Shown here: piece by piece, positions 31,690-38,602 of the stretch
Layout of the letters: the number at the start of each line of letters is the position of its first letter
Position numbering within the stretch: the first letter of the stretch is position 1
Source: a bacterium
GTDB lineage: Bacteria; Electryoneota; Electryoneia; Electryoneales; Electryoneaceae
Direction of reading: 5' to 3'
Assembly (NCBI GenBank): GCA_019912845.1
Contig: JAIOHU010000194.1
Span: 1-38,602, forward strand
Length of the DNA stretch: 38,602 nt
Notes under the pieces: generated by a model
Told to the model about the DNA's origin: nothing
The model's database searches: none
What the model saw: only the letters and a program-made list of their open reading frames with translations
Position numbers and translations under genes: made by a program

Positions 31690-34530
31690 ATGAAAACTTA
31701 TTTACGAGCAATGACTATTGGTCTAATTGTGATGGTTTGTGCTCTCACCGCTACGGCATCACAATCAACAATGATTCAAGCTGATGGATCGATGATAATT
31801 GACCTGCCACAACCCTATCACAATCCATTTGGTGAATTGGATCGTACCTGGCCTGATTCCATGTATCACTACCTGTATGATGGTCAGGGAGGTATGCTGA
31901 TTGTTGTTGAAAACTATTGGAGCGGAACCCGATTCACACCACCAGATTTATTTACACTGCAAGGTGTCAGGTTTTTACCCTTGAATCAGGGTGATAATTT
32001 TGTAGACGAATGCCGGGTATATATTATGTTGGATGATACTGGCTCGCCTGGCGAAATACTGAACAATGGTGAACCTGTTTGGAGTGGGGTTCTTCCAGAA
32101 CTTTTTGAATGGGTGGAAATAGATTTTGAGGAACTGGAAGTTGATTTCATGCAATTCGATGAAGCGCAGGATTTCTGGATTGTCTATGGACCTGCTCCCG
32201 GTGGTACTTATCCCGAATTGGGATGGTGGAATCTTGCAGAGAGAGACCCATCAGATCCAATGCGTTCCTTCTATTGCGCAAACGGCATCCATGGTGAATA
32301 TATCGATATCGACGGTGACCTGTATATTGTCGCAGAGGGAGAATTTGCTGGGAATATCGAGCCTGCTATCAATTTACCAGATACGGAATATAATTTTGGA
32401 AATGTCGCGGTCGGGCATACGTCAACAGTTGGGATTGTAGTCGAAAACACTGGCATCTCAAATGTTACCATCGAATCCTTTGAATTGGACGAAGAGGACA
32501 ATTTATCAACTATATTCAATTTCCCCATGATATTGGAATCCGGCGGAGAAATCGTAATTCCAGTAATGTGGTCGCCTGAGGTGACAGGTAATTTATTCTC
32601 GAGAGCCGTCCTCAGCCATAATGATCCTTTGGTTCCCAATCCCCTGATGATTGAGTTTGATGGGCATGCCGAGGAGTCACCCACGCATTTCGTTCCAGTT
32701 GATCCAACAGGGTTGCCTTATGCGGTTATTGTTGATGATATCTTGATTAATGGCGATGCAATCGAAGAGGGCGACGAAGTCGGTGTTTTCGATGGAGATC
32801 TCTGTGTCGGGATTGGTATTTATGAGGGTGAATACCCCATTGCTATGACAGTCTGGGAGGAAAATTTTGATATGCCCGGGTTTGTGGAGGGAAATCCAAT
32901 GGCATTCTCTGCATATAGTTACGATAATGATATGGAGTATGACAACCTCAACTTCGAAATTGTAGATGAACATGGCAATGGTCTATTTGGAGAGGGTCCA
33001 TTTACCGAAGTAAATCTCTGGTATGGCGAATTACCCGAAGATGATGGCTACCCCTTTGAGCCGGTACGTCCCACTGGAAGACCGTATGCCATTGTTGTCG
33101 ATGAGGCATCTATTGAAGGTGTACCACTTGAAATTGGAGATGAGATTGGTTTGTTCGACGGCAACCTTTGCGTAGGTGCTTATGTACTTGAGGATCCTGA
33201 AGGACCATACCCTCTCACTGGATGGGGACGTTTGGACGAGGACAGACCGGAGACAGGATTTACTCCCGGTAATCCGATAATCTACAAAATTTACAGCCAC
33301 CACTTGGAAACACTGGTGACAGATATCGAAGCTGACTATGGAACAGGCGATGGGATGTGGGAAACTGGCCCCTATTCAGTTGTTGTCCTGGATGGAACAG
33401 TAAACTTCGGCACCCTGGGAATAGACCTTGAACCGAACCGCTTTGAACTTATTTCAACCAACCGTCAACCAATCAACGGAAACCTTGTCAATTTGCTTGA
33501 GGATATTGTTGACAATATCCTTGTGATTTATGAGGATGATGGTAGTGTATTTATCCCCGAACTTGTGAACAATATTGTAGAAATCGATGCTACTGAAGGC
33601 TTGAAGGTGTTGGTGGATGCACCCTCGTTATGGACGATCACAGGTGCACCTTTCGGACATGATACAGAATATAGCTTAACCGCTAACCAGTGGAACTGGC
33701 TGGGCTACCCCTTTAAGCATTCTGTTCCTGTTGAGATTGCACTTGGGGATTACAGCGACCAGCTTATTATTGTCATGAATGATGACGCCCATTTCTGGAT
33801 TCCAGATCAGGTAAACAACCTGAATAATATGATTCCCGGCGAAGGATATTATGTTTATCCCATTGATGATATCATCTTAACCTATGATGATATTCAGATA
33901 GCGTCCAGCCTGATCGAACGTGAACCAATACTCACCCTCCCTGGCTCACCTGCACCAACAGGAATGCCATACCTCGTGAGAATACAGTTCAGCGGTGACA
34001 CTCAGGCATCAGTTGTTGAGTTATATGATGGAGCTACGCTTGTGGGTAAGGGGTTGGTAAATCATGACCGTCTCTTGACGGATGTTATCGCATGGCAGGG
34101 AGACGATACCTTCGCCATTAGTGGTTTCACACCAGGAAACAGTATCAACATGAAGCTGTATGACAGTGAGGGCAGGCAACTCCCGGGTTCTGTCAATGAA
34201 GCACGATATGGTGAGGGTCCGTATGCCACCCTCGCCGCAACTGTCGCAGAACTACCGGGGGAATTTGTAGTTGAACAAGGCTATCCCAATCCATTCAACC
34301 CTTCGGTCACTGTACCCTTCCAGCTTCCTGAAGAGGGTCTCATACAAATCAGCGTCTTTAACATGCTGGGGCAGGAAGTGTTTGTTCTGGAACGTTCTTA
34401 CGAGCCAGGCAGCCACCATTTTGTCTTTGATGCGGATCGAGACGGTCATGAACTTGTCAGCGGGTTGTATATCCTGCAGGTGAAGTATTCTGGACAGAGC
34501 CATGCTCAGAAAATTATGCTGATGAAATAG
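31690..34530 (+). CDS. Large modular T9SS cargo protein with repeated PTGxPY modules
   Basis: The 946-residue product has a signal peptide (MKTYLRAMTIGLIVMVCALT, cleavage near TASQ). A beta-sandwich N-terminal part (about 30-215) is followed by an ASH/HYDIN-like choice-of-anchor-D domain ('YNFGNVAVGHTSTVGIVVEN', about 225-325). Next come two modules starting 'PTGLPYAVIVDD' (about 340) and 'PTGRPYAIVVDE' (about 460), each with 'GDExGxFDGxLCVG' and a 'GxGxxxxGP' end. Residues about 580-740 ('FELISTNRQPINGNLVNLLE' onward) and a third, diverged PTG module ('PAPTGMPYLVRI', about 755) are homologous to the C-terminal half of the M23 peptidase at 14149. A T9SS sorting domain ends the protein ('YPNPFNPSVTVPFQLP', 'VFNMLGQEVFVL', 'LVSGLYILQV', 'QKIMLMK'). 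It is probably surface-attached or secreted through SprA. No enzymatic motif was seen; an adhesive or structural role is a guess. Confidence 0.85.
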   Translation: MKTYLRAMTIGLIVMVCALTATASQSTMIQADGSMIIDLPQPYHNPFGELDRTWPDSMYHYLYDGQGGMLIVVENYWSGTRFTPPDLFTLQGVRFLPLNQGDNFVDECRVYIMLDDTGSPGEILNNGEPVWSGVLPELFEWVEIDFEELEVDFMQFDEAQDFWIVYGPAPGGTYPELGWWNLAERDPSDPMRSFYCANGIHGEYIDIDGDLYIVAEGEFAGNIEPAINLPDTEYNFGNVAVGHTSTVGIVVENTGISNVTIESFELDEEDNLSTIFNFPMILESGGEIVIPVMWSPEVTGNLFSRAVLSHNDPLVPNPLMIEFDGHAEESPTHFVPVDPTGLPYAVIVDDILINGDAIEEGDEVGVFDGDLCVGIGIYEGEYPIAMTVWEENFDMPGFVEGNPMAFSAYSYDNDMEYDNLNFEIVDEHGNGLFGEGPFTEVNLWYGELPEDDGYPFEPVRPTGRPYAIVVDEASIEGVPLEIGDEIGLFDGNLCVGAYVLEDPEGPYPLTGWGRLDEDRPETGFTPGNPIIYKIYSHHLETLVTDIEADYGTGDGMWETGPYSVVVLDGTVNFGTLGIDLEPNRFELISTNRQPINGNLVNLLEDIVDNILVIYEDDGSVFIPELVNNIVEIDATEGLKVLVDAPSLWTITGAPFGHDTEYSLTANQWNWLGYPFKHSVPVEIALGDYSDQLIIVMNDDAHFWIPDQVNNLNNMIPGEGYYVYPIDDIILTYDDIQIASSLIEREPILTLPGSPAPTGMPYLVRIQFSGDTQASVVELYDGATLVGKGLVNHDRLLTDVIAWQGDDTFAISGFTPGNSINMKLYDSEGRQLPGSVNEARYGEGPYATLAATVAELPGEFVVEQGYPNPFNPSVTVPFQLPEEGLIQISVFNMLGQEVFVLERSYEPGSHHFVFDADRDGHELVSGLYILQVKYSGQSHAQKIMLMK

Positions 34531-34572
34531 GCTGTGGTATTACATCAATTGAATGTTTTTGATATCTTACAC

Positions 34573-34597
34573 AGGGGCAGCTTTAATGTCTGCCCCT
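34573..34597 (+). terminator. Intrinsic terminator after the modular secreted protein
   Basis: AGGGGCAG and CTGCCCCT form a perfect 8-bp stem with a 9-base loop, followed by TATTCTTGTTGTT, which is T-rich. It lies about 40 bases after the stop codon on the same strand. Confidence 0.85.
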
Positions 34598-34954
34598 TAT
34601 TCTTGTTGTTGTAGTAGCCCGGGAAGAATGGTGAACTGAGACAGAAGGGTGAACCGAAACAGCAGATGAATAGGATAAAATCTTTTGTGGAGCGGTTTAA
34701 TTTGTCTTACTCCCCAACCGTGTACCAAAAAACTCCAAACTTCGAACTCCAAACTAAAAGAGGCCTCTCTTTTTTTCATCTGTAAGTAATTACTGACAGC
34801 ATTCTGAACTGGAAGTTTTTATAATCTGATGTTGTGTGACATGTGGACGGCAATTGGATGAAACCCGATGCAAGCTTCGGGCCAACCCGTCGACTTTGAA
34901 GTGAGAGTGGTTGGAAGTATTGAATTCACTGAAAGTTAAGGCAAGGAAGACTAA
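34598..34954. other. Repeat-rich leader upstream of the reverse transcriptase gene
   Basis: Several structures are packed here. There is a tandem pair of 18-base units at 34630-34647 and 34648-34665 (GGTGAAC-(T/C)-GA..., 15 of 18 identical). An exact 11-base direct repeat AACTCCAAACT lies at 34731-34741 and 34745-34755. AAAAGAGGCCTCTC followed by seven T (34756-34776) is a short palindrome plus T-run, resembling a minimal terminator. CCCGA / TCGGG (34864-34881) is a 5-bp hairpin with an 8-base loop. The ribosome binding site AGGAAG (34944-34949) precedes TTG 34955. Some reverse-transcriptase defence systems have an adjacent template RNA; nothing here proves one. No coding frame is convincing. 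Confidence 0.5.
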
Positions 34955-37900
34955 TTGAAAAACATCTACCTTCAACCGGAATTGGACCAGCTATGTAGCG
35001 AGGAAGTCTTCGCTCAAGCTTGGAAGAAAACTGTGACGTGGATTCGCCACTACAACTGGGTCGAGGATCCACTTGAGCTGGAATTATCAAGTCTTCGAAT
35101 GCCAGATTTGCTCCATTCCTGGATGGAAGAACTATCACATCCTGAAAAACTAAGTCCTGAACCATTAAGACTAATACTGGCACCAAAATCTTCAGATTGG
35201 GAAATTGATGAAAAGGGGCAATGGAATCCGACTGAAGAACTAACATTCTCTAAACTCCGTCCAATGGGACATGCTTCACTAAGAGATCAGACTCTAGCAA
35301 CAGTCTTATTGATGGGGTTAGCTGATATCGTAGAGAACAGACAGGGTGATCCTGAACTGCCTTTTTCAACCCCTAATGGGAAGAAAGTGGTGAGCTATGG
35401 CAATAGACTACTTTGTAGACACATAAATAAAACACTTAGATTTGGCTGGGGTAACTCAAAACTATACCGACGCTATTTTGTTGATTATCAAAAATTTATT
35501 GATCGTCCTCTTAGTATCGCCCATGAGCTCGGCGAAGATAATTTTAGCTGGGCGATTGTACATCTCGATCTTAGCAAGTTTTATGATAAAGCATCACCAA
35601 GAAGATTTATACAAGAAGTTTTGAACATAATACCTGAACATTCACCTTTTCTTTTGGCGCTTAAGAATCTTATGAACTGGAGGTGGGCAACAAAAGACAA
35701 TCGATTGGTCAATGATTTTCTCTCGAATAATGAGCTCAATAAAAAGGAGTTTGGCGCTATTTGCTTTCCTCAAGGACTTGTAGCCAGTGGATTTTTCGCG
35801 AACATATATTTGCTATCCTTAGATATATCGCTTTCGAATTCAATTGGAAATACCATATTAGATGGAGCGCAAATACATGATTATTGCAGATATGTAGATG
35901 ACTTACGGATTGTTCTCAAACTCAAGAATGACAGCTATTCGAAAGAGAAAATACAAGACACTGCAAGTAAATACGTTAATAACATCCTGAAAAACAACAA
36001 TCTTTTCTTAAGTATAAATAAAGACAAGACTGAAGTAATTCTGAGTGATGATTCCCCTAGAGTGATCAAAGTCAGAAAGACAATGAAAATTATTCAACAG
36101 AAAGTGTCTGGACCACTGGATTTCAATGTTGCACAACAGGTGCTAGATTCTTTAGGTGACATTCTGAATATTCCGCAGAATATGGCAACAGCTCAAAAGG
36201 ATTTACAAATAAGAGATAAGAATATTGAAGACATATTAACAGAAAATGCTGAAATTCCGGGATTAACCATATCACGTTTCGCAGCGTATAGAATCAGGAA
36301 GGTATTTCGTGATATCAGACCCCTATTGGACGAAGAACCAAATAGATATCTTGGTGAATCATTAAGTAGAAATGATTTGGATAATCGTATAGTCGGTCTT
36401 AGTAGGCGCCTAATAAAGCTCTGGATAAAGGATCCATCAAATATTTATGTACTTAGAATAGCCCTCGATCTTGTTCCGGATCCTCTAACTCTTCAAACCA
36501 TAATTGACTTACTTAAGCAACATTTACTTGGCGATTTACGAGATCCTGCGTTTTATACATCTATGTATGTTGCTGGGGAGATGTTTAGAGCTGGGACAAT
36601 TGAAACTGGCTACGTGATAGATAATGATGAACTTAATGAAGAAGGTGATATAGAAACATACAGAGCATATTTATCAAATTTTGCAAACTTTATTCTCACT
36701 GAATTGGAATGGGTTAATTGGAATGTAAAACAACAGGCATTATTATACTTAGCTAATCATAGCTTACCCTATGATGGCAGCAGTATTACTTATTATGAAG
36801 ATGAAATCAGGCAATATCTTCTTATTCATGAGATATTATTAGGTAGAATAAGAAACGATATTTCGTATAGTGACTTTTTGTGCATTCTCTATATTCACCA
36901 TTTACAAGATGACTTTCGTAAAACTGTAAGACGCTTAATTGACAATCTAAATAAAATTACGATAAAAGAGCAAATTTCGTTAATTCGATATCTAATTGTA
37001 GAGTATGGTGAACTTGCACATTATCTATGGGAAGAGATAAGTGCTAAAGAAAATGATTACTTAGAGCCATTATTTACGGCTTATGGTATAAATATTGAAA
37101 GTAATAATAAACCATCAAATATTTCTCAACTTGAACCCAATAAGTATTATCAACTTTTAGAAGTAACATCTGTACAAGACAATCCGTTTGAAAATGAAAT
37201 TGCTTTATTGAAACTTACTATAACGTTAATAGATTACATAAAAGAGGTGCCACTACAGACTGATATTACACCCCATAATCTACAAATTTCCTGCGCAGAT
37301 TGGACTAAAATCAATTCGCTTGCGAGTTACGCAGAAGAATTAGATATTAGTGTAAAACATATTCAAATTAACCTACCATTCTCTGATCATCGTTTTGAAT
37401 TTCCTGAATGGTGCTCTGATGACTTCAAATTCCAATATCGATTAGGTCAGATTTTGAAAGGTACCATTCATGGAAACTTAGACTATACTTTGAAAAAAAA
37501 GTCATCATGGAAATCAAACCAATATATCTCGAATTTCAAAATCCCACACTCTTGGCATCAAAGAAGATATGGGATGCCATTAGGGCGTTCTGGTCTTGGT
37601 GAGATTAACTTGGCAATATCTGATTGGTTTGCTGAACTCATAGACAAGTTGACTGGTTGGCCCGGATTATGGCAACTCGGTCATTACATTCAGAAATCTA
37701 AACTTAATAGTAAAGAAATTAGAGAATTAGTTAAAAATCAATTGATGGAATTATCACAAATTTACGGCACAAATTCTAAGTTACCAATCCTAGTTATTGA
37801 TCGCAAGTATCCACCAAATTATGAGCTAAACTCTGCCATAAATGTTGCACTAATACAAACTGTACTCCCCCATTCTAAAGAGTTTGAAGACAACGGCTTT

Positions 37901-38602
37901 CTGCTTAATCGCGGAAACTCTAGGCGGAATTTAAGGCGACACCTTAGGAGTGTGTTATACGGCATTGGGACAATGTATGATATAAGATATACGCATTTAA
38001 CCTCACCAGAAGGTAACACTCTAGACTATCTAATATTTCCAGAGCTTTCAATTCATATCGATGATCTACCTTTATTGCTGCGATTTCTTAAGGTTGCCAG
38101 ATGTGGCGCATTCTGTGGTTTGACTTTTTTACCTGAACCTCGCATTGATGGAAGCTCAAGTCAACTTGTAAATGTAGGATGTTGGATAATCCCTTCGCAC
38201 TTCGGTGGGCGACACGGTGCTTTACGATGGTCAATGTATATTCAAGGAAAACAACATTTAACTAATCCTGAAATTAGTGCTGGTGTTATTCCATATAGAC
38301 CATGTCAATGGATAATTCAGCAAAATATTGGGAATTGCACATATCCTATTACTATCTCAGCTTCAATCTGTTATGACTCTACGGATCTGAGCCTTGCGAC
38401 AGATTTGCGTAATATCACTGATGGTTATTTCATAGCAGCTAAAAACCAAGATATACAAACCTTTGATAATATGGTTAGTGCACTGCATTACCATATGTTC
38501 CAGCATGTACTATTGGTCAATTCAGGAGAATATGGTGGTTCAACCCTTCAAGCTCCATATGAAACAAGATATTTGCGGACTGTTATTCATCATCACGGTA
38601 AT
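34955..38602 (+). CDS. Reverse transcriptase fused to nitrilase-like domain (UG1/DRT1-type defence protein), 3' end outside window
   Basis: The frame is open for 1216 codons from TTG 34955 to the window end, with no stop. TTG is chosen because an in-frame TAA lies immediately before it and AGGAAG is five bases upstream; the first ATG is codon 49. An N-terminal region ('WKKTVTWIRHYNWVEDPLEL') leads into the RT palm: motif A 'VHLDLSKFYDKASP' (D205), motif B 'FPQGLVASGFFANIYL' (P272-G274) and motif C 'CRYVDDLRIV' (Y313-D316), so the catalytic Asp residues are intact. A long helical region follows (about 400-950). From about 960 there is a C-N hydrolase (nitrilase) domain: 'INVALIQTVLP', 'LIFPELSIH' (E1030), 'IQGKQHLTNPE' (K1099), 'SASICYDSTD' (C1139), 'LLVNSGEYGG'. 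This architecture is known from DRT1 (UG1) and related class-1 UG reverse transcriptases that block phages. The gene is AT-rich: a sample line (36901-36960) has 16 G/C of 60, against 29 of 60 at 3001-3060. Acquisition by transfer is likely. Confidence 0.9.
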   Translation, partial: MKNIYLQPELDQLCSEEVFAQAWKKTVTWIRHYNWVEDPLELELSSLRMPDLLHSWMEELSHPEKLSPEPLRLILAPKSSDWEIDEKGQWNPTEELTFSKLRPMGHASLRDQTLATVLLMGLADIVENRQGDPELPFSTPNGKKVVSYGNRLLCRHINKTLRFGWGNSKLYRRYFVDYQKFIDRPLSIAHELGEDNFSWAIVHLDLSKFYDKASPRRFIQEVLNIIPEHSPFLLALKNLMNWRWATKDNRLVNDFLSNNELNKKEFGAICFPQGLVASGFFANIYLLSLDISLSNSIGNTILDGAQIHDYCRYVDDLRIVLKLKNDSYSKEKIQDTASKYVNNILKNNNLFLSINKDKTEVILSDDSPRVIKVRKTMKIIQQKVSGPLDFNVAQQVLDSLGDILNIPQNMATAQKDLQIRDKNIEDILTENAEIPGLTISRFAAYRIRKVFRDIRPLLDEEPNRYLGESLSRNDLDNRIVGLSRRLIKLWIKDPSNIYVLRIALDLVPDPLTLQTIIDLLKQHLLGDLRDPAFYTSMYVAGEMFRAGTIETGYVIDNDELNEEGDIETYRAYLSNFANFILTELEWVNWNVKQQALLYLANHSLPYDGSSITYYEDEIRQYLLIHEILLGRIRNDISYSDFLCILYIHHLQDDFRKTVRRLIDNLNKITIKEQISLIRYLIVEYGELAHYLWEEISAKENDYLEPLFTAYGINIESNNKPSNISQLEPNKYYQLLEVTSVQDNPFENEIALLKLTITLIDYIKEVPLQTDITPHNLQISCADWTKINSLASYAEELDISVKHIQINLPFSDHRFEFPEWCSDDFKFQYRLGQILKGTIHGNLDYTLKKKSSWKSNQYISNFKIPHSWHQRRYGMPLGRSGLGEINLAISDWFAELIDKLTGWPGLWQLGHYIQKSKLNSKEIRELVKNQLMELSQIYGTNSKLPILVIDRKYPPNYELNSAINVALIQTVLPHSKEFEDNGFLLNRGNSRRNLRRHLRSVLYGIGTMYDIRYTHLTSPEGNTLDYLIFPELSIHIDDLPLLLRFLKVARCGAFCGLTFLPEPRIDGSSSQLVNVGCWIIPSHFGGRHGALRWSMYIQGKQHLTNPEISAGVIPYRPCQWIIQQNIGNCTYPITISASICYDSTDLSLATDLRNITDGYFIAAKNQDIQTFDNMVSALHYHMFQHVLLVNSGEYGGSTLQAPYETRYLRTVIHHHGN

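Noticed and set aside
34598..34954. CRISPR-like array, suggested by short repeats near the RT gene
   Set aside because: Only two copies of each repeat with no regular spacers, and no cas genes in the window.
34955..36200. Group II intron maturase or retron RT as explanation for the RT domain
   Set aside because: No intron RNA domains or maturase X/HNH segment are seen, and the nitrilase C-terminus does not occur in those RT classes.

Overview
The window looks like chromosomal DNA from a Gram-negative bacterium of the Fibrobacteres-Chlorobi-Bacteroidetes (FCB) superphylum, probably outside the classical Bacteroidota. It carries a full-length sprA (the outer-membrane translocon of the type IX secretion system, T9SS) and at least three secreted proteins ending in a T9SS-type sorting domain. 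The sorting-domain signature 'YPNPFNPS' is one I associate with uncultured FCB phyla (Marinimicrobia, KSB1, Zixibacteria-like lineages). The exact phylum cannot be fixed from this sequence.

Layout. 1-5140: a truncated secreted protein and a DUF4097 beta-repeat protein (both minus), then a GlcD-type FAD oxidase and a beta-CASP metallo-beta-lactamase-fold RNA nuclease (both plus), closed by a strong terminator. 5194-7670: a minus-strand MBOAT O-acyltransferase plus SGNH-like partner, as in alginate-type O-acetylation of an exported glycan. 7751-9760: a minus-strand translation block running tRNA-Ala, a 50-codon membrane peptide gene, tRNA-Gly, tRNA-Cys, tRNA-Leu, tRNA-Val, infC (AUC start), rpmI, rplT, terminator. 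9948-13299: universal stress protein, NhaD-like antiporter with a His-rich N-terminus, and an extended SDR epimerase (all minus). 13724-26686 (plus): a DUF2892 peptide, an M23 peptidase with T9SS tail, SprA, a small secreted protein and a beta-helix protein with T9SS tail. 26981-30992: a minus-strand operon of a pseudo-receiver protein, a tandem ThyX-like protein and a TatT-like lipoprotein. 31690-34530: a large modular T9SS cargo protein. 34955 to the end: a very large open frame beginning at TTG and running off the window.

The most notable element is that last gene. It encodes an intact reverse transcriptase palm (catalytic YVDD) joined through a long helical region to a nitrilase-fold domain that retains an E-K-C triad. 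This is the architecture of the nitrilase-bearing 'unknown group' reverse transcriptases such as UG1, i.e. the DRT1-type antiphage defence proteins. The gene is AT-rich relative to its neighbours, which suggests acquisition and possibly the edge of a defence island beyond the window.

How genes work together: SprA would export the M23 peptidase, the beta-helix protein and the modular 946-residue protein, whose C-termini share homologous modules. The tRNA/infC/rpmI/rplT block is a translation locus. The MBOAT/SGNH pair modifies an envelope polymer. Several short inverted repeats and MITE-like dispersed repeats fill the intergenic spaces.
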